The notes under the pieces: model-generated
Told to the model about the DNA's origin: nothing
The model's database searches: none
Seen by the model: only the letters and a program-made list of their open reading frames with translations
In this document: piece by piece, positions 23,131 to 36,400 of the stretch
Position numbering within the stretch: the first letter of the stretch is position 1
Layout of the letters: each line of letters opens with the position of its first letter
Position numbers and translations under genes: made by a program
Source: Liolophura sinensis
Lineage: Eukaryota > Mollusca > Polyplacophora > Chitonida > Chitonidae
NCBI RefSeq assembly: GCF_032854445.1
Contig: NC_088300.1
Location: 3,472,001-3,536,000 of the forward strand
Length of the DNA stretch: 64,000 nucleotides
Reading direction: 5' to 3'

Positions 23131-26100
23131 CTGTTGAAGACACAAATATTACCGTATAGATATCCCGGTCACTATGAATAATAAAAATAAAATAAAATAA
23201 AATAAATAAATAAGCGGATGGATGCTTCTCTTTATCATGTATCCTCAGCCGCACACACACGCATATAACACACACATGTTAGTTTTTCTCCTATCCCAAC
23301 GTCACTAAAAAGAAAAGTCTATTTCATACTGGTTTAAGACTGATGGCAAAAATAAAGACCGTGTATTCTAAGCTCGCGATGTGTAGATTCCGAAACTACC
23401 AGAGTTCGCCTTTCAGTATGTGATTGAAAGAAGAACGCTTATTCTTATTTGATTGATGCGAAGCCGTAAAAGCGACATGGTGAAAATGTGACTTGCAAAA
23501 AAAAAAAAAAATGGGTGATTTACAAGTCCGGGGCTTGAGTTTACAAGTCGGTCCCGATTTAATTGGCAAGTCACAGGTCATTTGCTATCAAACAGCCAAT
23601 GTAGCAGCCACAGACGCGCATCTCTCACTGATAACTACAATGTTTTGACTAGGGTCTTACAATGAGATAAATAACTCATAATCAAGACCAAGGACTACAA
23701 TAGGCATGATCGTGTACACAGGTCAATTCCAATCTATTTCAAAACCCTTATTCTCAGCTACCACGCCATGTCTTTGTAAACTTCATGTACATGTTCGACT
23801 TTGCTCGACGGACACGACTATTTCAGAAACAGTGACGTACTGAAAGAATAAAAGAGTACATCGCTTCAAATGGACTTGTTCTAGGCGGGCAATGCATGAA
23901 AACTCGAGGCCCCAACTTGTAAACTCGAGGCCTCGACTTTCAAAGTCGGGAGGTTAAAAAAATTCTCTTCCAAAAATTTTTTTTCACCATGTCACTTTTA
24001 CGGTTCCGTAAGTTGGTGTTTTACGCCGTGCTTATTCTTATTTTGTAACAGAAAGAAGAATGTTTCGATTCAGTTCGTATCAGAACGAAGGAAGTATATG
24101 CTCCGATTACTACAGAAGGAAGAATAAAAAAAAATGAAAAATTTGTCAAGTAGAATGTGATATGATCTGGAGGACAATGTTCCTAAATAATCAGCGTACA
24201 AAGCCTCTTGGAGTAAACCAAATTCATTTACAGTCCTAAGAAAGCTATGAAGCTATTTGTCCCATACACGAAGTCCTCATTGCACAAGCCCAAGACGAAA
24301 TAACCAACAATCCCTCAGCAATTTTAAATGTAAAGTCAAACGTTGCATTATATAGAATTAAACAAAACCAGCTAACAACGACAGCGTCACCATTTTTGTT
24401 GAGTAAAATGATAGAAAGTATATAAGTAAATGAACGTATATAGTTGACCTTGACCTTTGATTGATTCTGGTATGGTCAGGTTCTCTGATTGTACATCTGG
24501 ACAAAGAACACAGACACGCTCGGATCTGTCATGCCAAGATGTGGGTCGTCCCCCCGAGTCTGGTGCAACTGTTGCTGCTAAATGATCCTTGCAGACTTCA
24601 TTTTCTGTGACGATTTCCAGTTGTTTACTACAGAGTAAACCTTGGAGCAAATGTTCACACCAAGCCGGGGATCCACTGCTCTTGTCAACCAAGATCCTGA
24701 AGAACACAGAATTGATGCTGAGTAGATACAATGTGACTTGTTCGTGCAAACAATGTCATAAATTTCTTTCTTAAAATTCTGTTGAGCTGAAAGTAAATAG
24801 CTTTATATTGCATTGTGTAAAATTCTCCCCTGCTCTTAAACTATTGTCTCGCACGCCACATCTATGTGTAAGTGTATATATATCAGCATCCAAGCACTTT
24901 GATCCTTTCTATCTTCTACACCTTGACCTGATACAGGCCTACGTCTTTTTTTAAATACTGCTTGCGGATTTAGGACCAGTTTCTGCTCTTTATAACAATC
25001 CCAGCTGGCCTCAATTTATAACCGTTTGAATTTGAAAATTGGTAGTCTTACCTGTGTATTTCACCAGGTATCCTTGTCACGTTAAGCAACTGGCATGCTA
25101 AACCACACAGATACTGAGTCTCTAAGCCTTCAAGACAGATTTTCTCTGTTGATGTCTGAGCCAGCAAATCCTTGCATCCATTTGGAAGATTTTGTCCCAT
25201 CTGTGGAGGTTTTATGGTGACAACAAAGATGGCACGTTGTTTTTGGAGATCTGCCAAGAGGTCCCACGAATAGGAATCGGCAAAATGGATGTCATCGATG
25301 GCAAACACTGTTGTTCCTAAACTCTGTAGTGTCTTCAAAAAAAAAAACAAAAAACAGATACTTAACATATTATAAAAGTTATGTGCAAAGAAACATATTT
25401 ATTTATTTATTTATTTGATTGATGCTTGAAGGGTAAAATCAACAATTTTTCACACGTTCGAAGGCGATCAGTTTTATGACAAAAGAACAAGACAAACGTA
25501 GCTTGGTCAGTCCACTCAAGCTGAGAAGCATTGCTATTTGACATTTTTACCTTTGCCTGGATTTTATTGTGGGTGTTCAAGGCAATACTAATTCATATCG
25601 CTGAAGGACACACTTAACAGAACGTAGTCAAAAAGAGAAAGCTAAATATTACCTTGGTGAAAATAGAAATGATAGCCCTATGAAGAGATGAACACAATTC
25701 GTCGTTATTTTCCACTACTTCGTGAAGGTTTGACGCCTTTAAGGGAGAAGAACAAAAGGCTAATAAAAATGTAACAAAAGAAAATCCAGTAAAACACGGT
25801 CCAATCATTTATACATTTTCCATCTATTGTATAAAAGAAAGATTAATGTTTCAAATTAATTGAAGGGTATAAGTATGACTGGTATCGTTGAGGGACGATT
25901 GTTTTATGAATGTCTTATACAGTAAAAAAAAAATAATCTGTTAAATTTAACCAAAAGTCTGCTGTCTGAGTGATGCTAAAATGTACTCTGGTATTACAGC
26001 AAATTATGCTGTTAAATATAACACACACATTCCATTAACTGAACAGAAATATTCTGTTAGGGGCCTCCGTTCCCGATAGGGTTAGCACGTCAGCACGGCG

Positions 26101-29100
26101 CAATGACCCAGGAACCTCTCACCAATGCTGTCCCTGTGAGTTGAAGTCCAGCTCATGCTGGCTTCCTCTCCGGCCCTACATGGGAAGGTCTCAGCAACCT
26201 ACGGATGGTCGTGCGCTTCCCTCGGGCTCTGACACCATAACGCTGGCCGCCATCGTATAAGTGAAATATTCTTGAGTACGGCGTAAACCATCAAATAAAT
26301 AAATGAATTAAATATTCCATTTCACTAAAAGGATATTATGCTGAATAGGACACAATGTTGTATTATAATAACATTCTAGCACCACTCAGACAACAGACTC
26401 CGTTAAAAGTAACAGATTTTTTTTAAGTATATGACAGTCGAGTTACATTCCTCACAGTTTGTTTAAGGACAGAGCAGCCAAGTACATTAGGCGAAAACCC
26501 ATATGTTAACTTTTATACAAACGTTATAAAGCTATATTGTGCATTTGTATTATCATGAGCATACCTTTTCGATCATGATAAATTTGACAAAAGGTAAATA
26601 TTTCAAAAGATGATTTCTCCTTAATCCACTCGCAAATGCGTCTTCGTCAGAAAGGTAACCTTCGCTTTGGTCAGCAAGGAGAATGCGCAGTAACATACAG
26701 ACAAGGAAGTAAGGTTTGCTCACATCATCCAGGTTCAGAGCGCAAGACACAACCCTGTTCAGATGAATGGAAATGGCTCACTACAAAACTCAGCAGTATG
26801 TTACGCATTTGTATGATATTGCAGGAATTAGACTGGTACAAAGCCAAAGGTATGTGCTAGAGATATATCACACAATACCCCCTAGTAGGGACCTTTCAAA
26901 TTAAAACTAGTCAAATTGTTACAGTATGGTCTATTAACCTTTCTAACTCCATTAACTGAACCCAAACTATTTGGACAGTTTGGGAAAATTCCATTTATAC
27001 TTGTTCCTGTTGATTCTACAGAATCTTATCTTAATTTCATGTCATCACGACAGATTAAGTTTAATTCATCTGTATTTCGACTGGCTTCGACTTCAACTTA
27101 GAATCTTGCAATAAAAACACCCTTCTCCTTCACCTGACCCTCCAGCCATTCTAACCTGGTAGTGGACATTAGCATGATAACATACCTGAAACCTGCTGCC
27201 ATTGCCCTCGACGTCATGGCGTCTAGAAGGCGAGTTTTGCCCATCCCCGAATCCGCCTCTATCACCAATGTTTCTGTCTGCGGTAGTTTATTGTCTACAG
27301 ATGTCTGCTTTTGGAGTATCTCAGAGAAAACGTCCAATTCTACCTTTCGACCTGTGCATGAAATTAAAACAAGACAGTTCATATGAGACAGTCCATGGGC
27401 ACAGTTTTATTTTCCTTTTGGTTTGCTTACATGGGATGTGCGTTTTATTTAATATTAACACGTAGACAATCTCCTTGGACGGATCGCCCCTTATTGAGTG
27501 TGTTGCTTAAGTTGCATGGTTGCATGTATTTCGACACTGTGTGAGCCAATTTTATCCTTTCAATTTAGCATCAAAGGAAGAAGCTATTTGGAGATACGGT
27601 TTTCAAAGTCTTCCATATTGCATGATGCGGACGATGTTAACAGTATATATAGGACAACATTTACAATTTGTATTTTGAGCAAGTTGTGGCTAAATTACTT
27701 CAAGTTTAAGATTAGGATGAAGAGTAATTCGAGGTCCAAACTGATCCACATAAGGATACAATACAAAAATATGCAGATATTGTGACGTGAAATACCTAAT
27801 AGGGGCTTCCTAGAATGCCTAAGGGTATGCAAATGTACGACGTCATGGCTGTTTCTCTTCAACACCAGTTGTCGCAAAACACCTGTATTCTCTAATCCTT
27901 TCATCGCTTTTGTGGAGACAATGGAGAAACCATGTGTCGGGAGGTCGCTGCCTCGAAAAGTTTCGTCATCACAAGTTATTTTCCCTGGATAATACATCAT
28001 TAACCGAGCCGCCATATTGACCTTCCGACCAATGACTGAAAATGAACAGTGACTGAAAATCAACATGTCCGCTAGTATGTTTAAGCCATATGTGGGCTGC
28101 CTATCTCATTAACCTAGCTCTCATATCATGGGGCAGTAATTGTTATGAAATTACTTAGCTTTTGTATAGTACAAAAACAGGATGCATTTCACGATTGAAT
28201 GCCAAGATTTATAAAAGTAACATTACTGTAATTCTTCAATCTTTTCACATGTTTGCCAGATGTTTATTCAAGCCTATTGTGTGTTGACTGATAAACTTAT
28301 ACATTTTTGTGAAGCCTTGAAACTGGCCAAACCAAAAAAATGTAGTTTTGTCTAACTAGAAATGCGCATAAATTGCACTGAAAGTTGCTCTTTCATATGA
28401 GAAAAAGTTAAAGAATTAGGGTAATTCGCTTAAAATATATAGTTTTGGCCAGATATACTGTTGGCGGCACTAAATACATAATATGTGCAGAATATAATAT
28501 TTAAATCTTTTTGCGCTGTGTTGGTGTCACTACATTGCTTGGTGTCACTACATTGATTGGTGTCACTACGTTGATTGGTGTTAATTGTTATATATGTGCT
28601 CTGTGCAGTTACCTGAGTATTCATGTCGTTCTCTGTGGCCCACAACCCCACAGAAGGCAGTCCCTGTTGTCACTCCTATAGAAGTTTCACTGGAATGAAA
28701 ATGTGTGAATAGAATGACAATTATGTTCACACGAAACACTGAACAATTTTAGGCTTGGCGTGGATCAAATACTATTAACTAAACTACTTCTGTAGATCAG
28801 CAGAATAAGTATGAAAGAAATAATATATTTTCTTGTCACTTCGTGCCTGGAGTACATGGAACCCAAAATGGTCATGTGTTTTGTGGGAACAAAATATGTT
28901 TGTCCAGTGCAAGAAGGCATACATCAATATAGGTGTGAAGGCGGGGGAGTGGCATTAATAAAGAGAGTGAATACGGTTCTCTTTGATATCAGATTTGTGG
29001 AACCGAAATGTTTTTGATGAGTGCAACATCAGTATAAAGGAATTAGAAATGGTTAACCGTGTTGATATGCTCCTCTTTGACAGTATTCTACCATATGCAA

Positions 29101-32100
29101 CATTAATACTTTGAAGAGCACAAATATTGGCAACGTAGAACCGAAATTAGAGTGCAAATATTCTTGTGTGACATCACAATGTTTGCTGGGCTTATTACCT
29201 AACTCTGTCCTCTTTAGCCAGATCTTCAGCTATCACCACAGCACACTGGAGGGCGTGGTCACGGTCGTGCTCCTGTTTATTACCGGGGAGACCAAATATA
29301 ACCAAGAAAGAACAACCCTGAAAATCAGTGTAAGTACTACTTAAAATAAGACAAGAATAATTGATTTTCACATGTCTTACATTTCACATACGATGTGGGT
29401 CAGTTTTAAACTATCGCCGTTTGACAAGTTGCTAACGAACTTCCCCACATATGGCGTACAGATGTGTTACCCCTTAAGTGGTCTTCATCTATCGTTTGAT
29501 TGCACAAACTGCCACACGAGCGTCGCGACCACTTTTTTTCGCCAAGGCCTCTACAAAATCCCTATCCACGACCGGTTTTGAGCTCGCCCCTCGTGTGTCT
29601 CAGTGCAGAACCAATCATTTTAGTCGTCCGTAGTAGGCCATGGACAAATTAAATATGTTTAAGAAAATATCGGTTAGATGATTTGGTCACACACTGAAGT
29701 CGATCTGATTATACAATCACATTTTTGATACTGATGGTTTATGTTTATTTATATTTATTATTTATTTATTTGATTGTTTTTTTACGCCGTACTCAAGAAT
29801 ATTTCACTTATACGACGGCGGCCAGCATTATGGTGGAAGAAAACCGGGCACAGCCCGGGGGAAACCCACGACCATTCGCAAGTTGCTGACAGACCTTCCG
29901 GCCTGAGAGGAAGCCAGCATGAGCTGGTAATGAACTCACAGCGACCGCATTGGTGAGAGGCCTCTAGAGCATTACACTGCGCTAGCGTGCTAACCAAATG
30001 AGCCACGCAGGTCCCCCGGTTTATGATTAAGATTGTTTGTAAATTGTATACTCGACCTTGCAAAGTATATAAGTGTCCACAATGTCTGTATGGATTTTGT
30101 CTTCACGAGTGTTTCCGGTTAACAAATGGTCATGTGCTTTTGTTGTATGAATCAGTACTAATTCCTTACCTTATCAAACAAGAATATCTTATTGAGACAA
30201 CCTGAAAAGAAAAAAAAAACACACGCACACATTGCGGAATGTAAGATTTACATTAAGCTCCGATAATAAGCTAAATGATTCACAGTAGACTTAATGATAA
30301 TACTTATTGATTACAAATGTCTACATAATACCTAGGCCAGCTTTTTTTATTGATGCGAAATCCAAAGACTTACGAAAGCGAAAAGTACACCTTCGTTACG
30401 TAATATTTAATAACAAGAAATCCGGATTTAGACGAATGTCGTCCAACCTTTATCTAGATAAAGTGAGATTTCCTGATTACGCACGAATGTGATTTTTATG
30501 TTTCACACAGCTGAAGACTATGTTGGTCAGCTGGGTGAAACACACAAATAGGAGATAAGGGGGCACAGGTTCAACACCCAAACGTAACACTTCTAAACAT
30601 CATTTCAAATTTCCAAGTGCAGGTCCCGTGTTTTGGCATCAGTGTACTGTGACCTTTTGACACAGATATAAGGTCAATAAGGTTATCGCGTCACAAAAGT
30701 ATTTTTTCTGATACTGTTGTTACATGGCATACTGAGAGTTTGTCGCTATAATCACAGGTGCACTAATTTTGCAGTGAAGTCAAGTGTGCAGTGCTGTACG
30801 AGGTTCGCACTGGGTAAGAGTTATCCTGGGAGTGTTTCACATAGAAATCAAGATGTCACTTCCCTCCCTAAAACTCTTGCGCTTACGAGATTTGGGCGAA
30901 ATTTGTCCATTCCTATGAACGAGATTTGGTGTCGGCTTTTAATACAGTACATGCTTTTCTCTGGCCTTTGAAGTGCGCATGTTACTTTAATTCTTTTAGC
31001 TCTGCGTTTGTAATACACTAGTTACCCCGTGTTCCTGACGTTATTGCCACTGAAAATCACTGGTACTGCAGACTAACATATATTGTGTGGTTTGTGAGCC
31101 AATATGGAAAACTGTGATTGGCATTTGCCATACTTTACGGCGGGAAAATTTCATCACTTATTATATATTACAGTTCATTTAACTTTTGCCTATTACTTAT
31201 CGGACTTCAAATGCATGGCGGACGACGGCACTAACATGCTACACACACTGTTGTAATTGATAACTTATAAAGGAGCTCGCACTTATCGCAAATACACTGA
31301 CCTTGCATGGTGTGTACGTGTTGGCAGATTGTCTGGAACAAAGTCTGCATCAGCTCGGTGATGTTGGAGTAGTCACACAATGTCAAGTTGACAAACACTA
31401 CACTGATCGATCTCATCTCGGATAGGTACTCCAGGGGTTGGTCATCGTCTAGCTACAACAATAACCTCGAGAATATTAACTACGAAGTCGGGAGATCTAG
31501 ATCAAGCCCGTGTTGGATGATACCAAAGACTTTAAAAAATAATACTTGTTGCTCCCTTGTTTGGAGTTAAGCAGTGAGAAGGTAGAGCAAGAAAACGGGA
31601 CTGCTTCTCCCGGTGTCAGTAAAATTGACTCGGTAGGGTTTCATGTCTGGCGTCTTCGGCATGTTACTTCAGTGGCGGCAGCCTTTCTGCCACAAGAAAA
31701 CACCGTGTATGTCCACCCATACCTTATGAATCCTCGTCGCAAAATCCCATGCATGCGTCTTAAGCTTCTTTTATTATTTTTACCGAGCTTGAATGAGTGG
31801 TGACCGTATTATTTTCAAACGGTTTTTGCTGGCTTCAATCATCATTTGCTCATTCAGTTCCATGCGTAACATAGCTCTGGTGGTGTTTTAGGCATCAACC
31901 ACGTGAACATCTCTGGAATATATTTGATACAGATTTGAATATCCATCGTATGTATAGCAACCTTACTCTAAAAGTTTCTATAAAAGATTTATTATACAGA
32001 TTGACGCTTTTGACAACCATACTAATGAACGATCTCAAAGAATGAACGACTGAATTTAACGCGACACTGGCAGATTTCAAAGAGATCTGACAGAAGTTGA

Positions 32101-33307
32101 TCCATTTTGAAAAAAAAATATTCTAACTGAAATATTTACCTTCCTGAGCACAGGTGACGGAACATAGAATCGGAGATTCTTTGAAATGTGCCCAAGTACA
32201 CTTACTGCTCGCTGAACTGTGAACATAAACCATGCACGAAAAAAACAAAACATAAATAAAATATGTATAGCAAGAACCAATAACATATAACATCCAATCC
32301 GTCTTAGAATCTAAGAGATTGATCGAAGTACACTGTTGAATGAATTACGAGTGGCACACGAATGTCGTACTTGAGAGTGACATACGAATGTCGTACTTGA
32401 CGCTTAAATTTCATCGGGCTACACAGGACATGCAAAGTGTGACTGGCAGTCATCCGGTAAGGAATTAACATTTATTTGCCGGTAAAATGGTGAGCTTTGT
32501 CTGGCTATAACAAGTAGGCCTCACTGCTTGTGTATAGTTATGCTCGTGAAGTACAGAGGTATTTCACCGACACTGCGGCGTAACAGCCTAGAATGATAAG
32601 TTTTTACACAGTTTAACTGGAACCGGTCAGTTTAGGCGGGCAATGTTGAGCAAGCACGACCTTTGTTTAATTACAAATAGAAATTGCGTACATTTTCTCA
32701 GAGCGTTATATCTTCTAATTCCTTTTTTTGCTCCCACTTCTGTCTGCTGAGATACACCAGTTTCAGCCATCGTTAGTGCACCTGATGCCAGTACAGAATC
32801 TGAAAAATACAACGTATATCTGTTACTAAAATGTCCCTATACATCATAATACTCTACCAACCACAAGGGTTTAATGTAGAGTTAGGTAACGTTACCATCA
32901 AACGTTTGATTGTAATTTCATTAAGAGTACAATGTTTTCATTTGCTGGTATATATAGACGTAACGCCAATGATATTGTCTTGAATTAACAGCACTGGCTG
33001 TATAACCATCAGCGTATATGGATCAAGGTGTTGACGATTATACCAAGAGTTTGAATTATACCGATAAAGAAAACAATCTGCAGGGCATTTGGCCTGGGTT
33101 GAACTTTCGACAATTATTATTAAAAATCTGGGTAAACACAACACGAACTCAGGTTTTTGACTCTATAAATATATAACTTATAGGCCAATATTTAAGATAC
33201 GAAAATTGAGATAAGCGAACAAATATATTTCTTATCTCGAGTTTGGTACTTTAATTTGAACTTGACAACCCTGAATAATAAGAAGCCAGGAAACACATTT
33301 AAAATGT

Positions 33308-33404
<97 letters not shown>

Positions 33405-36400
33405 TGTTTATTTTGTGCTCATGGACATTTTTGGTTGACGGTGGTATAGATGTGAGGTTGGTGGTATAGATGTGAGGTTGGAACTGATGCTTCAATGTAT
33501 TCTTGTCACGCAGGACAATGGCATATACTGTCGTGAAAAAGATCTCACCTTCAGTTATGAAAGTATTGTCCAATGACGGCTTTTTCATGGAATACTTCGA
33601 TGTCTCCATCTCTTCCTTCATCGACAACACCTAAAATATATAAAATTGTGTGCATTGTGTTTCAGTCTTGAACAACTGTATAGGTATTTGCAGTGGGCTT
33701 TTCCGTGACAGATTTACAGATTAAAGCAAAACACAACACCAAGCTAAGTGTATATATGTATCGATAAACTATCCCAACTAAAGTTTGAAAACGTTTTTAT
33801 TGGTGATACTGTATAACTGAGATATAGTAGTTCAAAGCAAAATGGCGCAAGTGCCGCCATGTTATCAGTTTTAACCTATCAGGGACGAGTTATTTCTATT
33901 AACCCGATAACGCACCTGTTTCTGCTGACGTCATGCGGACATTGTTTTGCCTTTCAGGCACATGAGCGTTGAGTACGAGTGACGCGACATCAGTGTTTCC
34001 GGTTTCACTAACAGAGCACATCTCAAGGTAAGTAATTCCAGATTAAACACGTCAAAACAAAACAGGTCTATTTCCATGCTTCTTTCGAATTATCTACGAT
34101 TGTATTATTTTTGTCTTTCCTTTTAAATATTTGAAGGTATAACACTCTTCATGATTTTTTCCATAAAACGAGGAATGTTTCGCTTTTAGATATACCTACT
34201 CTGACATGTTTCCCATGGGACAGACGTACAAATCGGAATTTTCGATGATCACACTGATTCCAAGCACGTGGTGACATGACAACCTGATGAGGGTCACATA
34301 ACGCCTGCGCCATTCTGACGTCATCAACTGCTGAGCCAGATTCAACATAATGCCGAAACTCGTCATTGCCAACAAAGCTGAAGGTAATGTCCCCGAATGC
34401 GATTCCTAGCGCAAAAAGAAAGAAAGAATACAAACCCCATGTAGAAAAGTCATCGTTTTATTTCATATCTAAGGGGGCTAATAAATCATAAATACGATGA
34501 TAGGCGTGCTAATATTTCATTCACTCGATGCTATCCGGCTTACTTGCGAGCGAATCCACAAATTTGGTAAACAGTCTGTCATTATATAAATCTTCACTCT
34601 CCAAAGTTGATAAAAATGTTGGCGATCTCAATTAAACTAGTCTCAAGGTTTCGAAAGTAATTGTGGGCCGTCGCTTCTCCGCCGATTAAAGCGCTGGCCC
34701 CATCGTCGTCATAAAAAGTGGAACATTATCGCTTACGACATTAAGCAACAAGAAAATAAATAACTAAATTGTTTGTAATTAGTAATAAAATGGGGATCTA
34801 TTTTCTAACCGGTTACAAGATCGGACACTTACCCATTTTAACAGAGAGAGTCACACCGATATTCGTTTCATAGTCCCCACACCTCTCCTGAATGTCCAGA
34901 CAACATCTGATGACGTTTTGTATAACTTCAGTAGCGTCGTTATGAGATGTCGGCCAAAACGCCAAAATGGCATCCCCTGCAGTCAGGTTCGTACATACGT
35001 TTTAGTAGAGAATAAATATATGTTAGTTCAAAAAACATTAGATTTATATACAGCAGATCAGGCCGATAATGCGAATCACCGAGCTTTATTAGAAAAGATG
35101 TACTGGTTGTGGACGCAGGTTAATGAAAGCAAGAAGGGGCAAAAGCTCAATCAATGTTGGGCAAAGAGTGTGATACATGTACACGCGATAAAATTTTAAT
35201 CGGTAGATTCAGTTTATTTATTTATTTATTTGATTGGTGTTTTACGCCGTACTCAAGAATATTTCACTTCATCGACTGCGGCCAGTATTATGGTGGGAGG
35301 AAACCGGGCAGAGCCCGGGGGAAACCCACGACCATCCGCAGCTTGATGCCAGACCTTCCCACGTACAGCCGGAGAGGAAGCCAGCATGACCTTCCCACGT
35401 ACGGCCGGAGAGGAAGCCAGCATGAGCTGGACTTGAACTCACAGCGACCGCATTGGTGAGAGACTGCTGGTTGAACTCACAGCGACCGCATTGGTGAGAG
35501 ACTGCTGGGTCACTGCGCTGTGCTAGCGCGCTAACTAGCTGAGCCACGGAGACCCCCCCCCCCCTCCCCCCCCACCCCATCCCAACACCACCACCACCGA
35601 CAGATTCAAGAGAACATAATTAAATAATTAAATCAGTGTATTTAGTGAGGAACACCATGCTGTGTAGACAGCTTCTATTGTGAGTTTGTTAAGACACGAA
35701 TTCCATATCTTTTCCTTCAATCATCATGCAGTTTTATTACCGATATTCACATAAGCAATTAACGGAGACAGTTCATGAACAGTTTTAACAGGTCGAATTG
35801 ATAAGTTCAGTCATTGTCAGACACTTTCCTTAGATGTTTAAATCATAAGACACATGTACCATACTGTCAAATTGGAACTTTTTCTCCCCAAAATAACTGA
35901 GCCATAATTGTGAAACCAGTCGTGTAGACAGGAACACATCCGTGTCCTTACGATGTGTCGGCGAACTGGAAGAGAACAATGGTCAATCCGGCTTTGACCC
36001 GCCAATGCGTCTTGGACACGTCAGTCCGGCTTGGGCCCGTCAATCCAGCTTGGATCCGTCAATCCGGTTTGGACCCGACTCGCCATTGCGCGGGAAATGT
36101 TACAGCATTTGTCAGCAAGACAATAGCGCAAGCAGTAAACAAGACGTTAAAAGTTGGATAGAGAATTCTTCATCATCTTGAATGATTACTTTCGCAAAGT
36201 TTCATTACTTCATGTTCTCGGACATAGAGAATAATGTTGTCTATAGGAGATACCTGCACAGGTATCTGCAAGTGTGAATCTGACCCGAGCAGCATGGTCA
36301 GCGTAACTCAGTATTGCGTATACTTACCGGCAAACTTGAGCACGTCCCCCTCAGATGCCAATATCTGCTCAACAAGGGATTCTAGGTACCCATTTAGTGT

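Noticed and set aside
22739-23275. ADCY10 as a pseudogene because of a frame change at about 22870
   Set aside because: A GT-AG intron of 76 bp with correct phase explains it and improves the fit to the family; the rest of the gene is open.
33232-33630. Tyr-Ile-rich frames across 33256-33630
   Set aside because: They translate a (TA)n microsatellite; only 33549-33630 is a real ADCY10 exon.
35942-36181. Plus-strand protein with repeated Asp-Pro-Ser motif
   Set aside because: It is the translation of the 19-bp minisatellite at 35983-36077 inside an ADCY10 intron.
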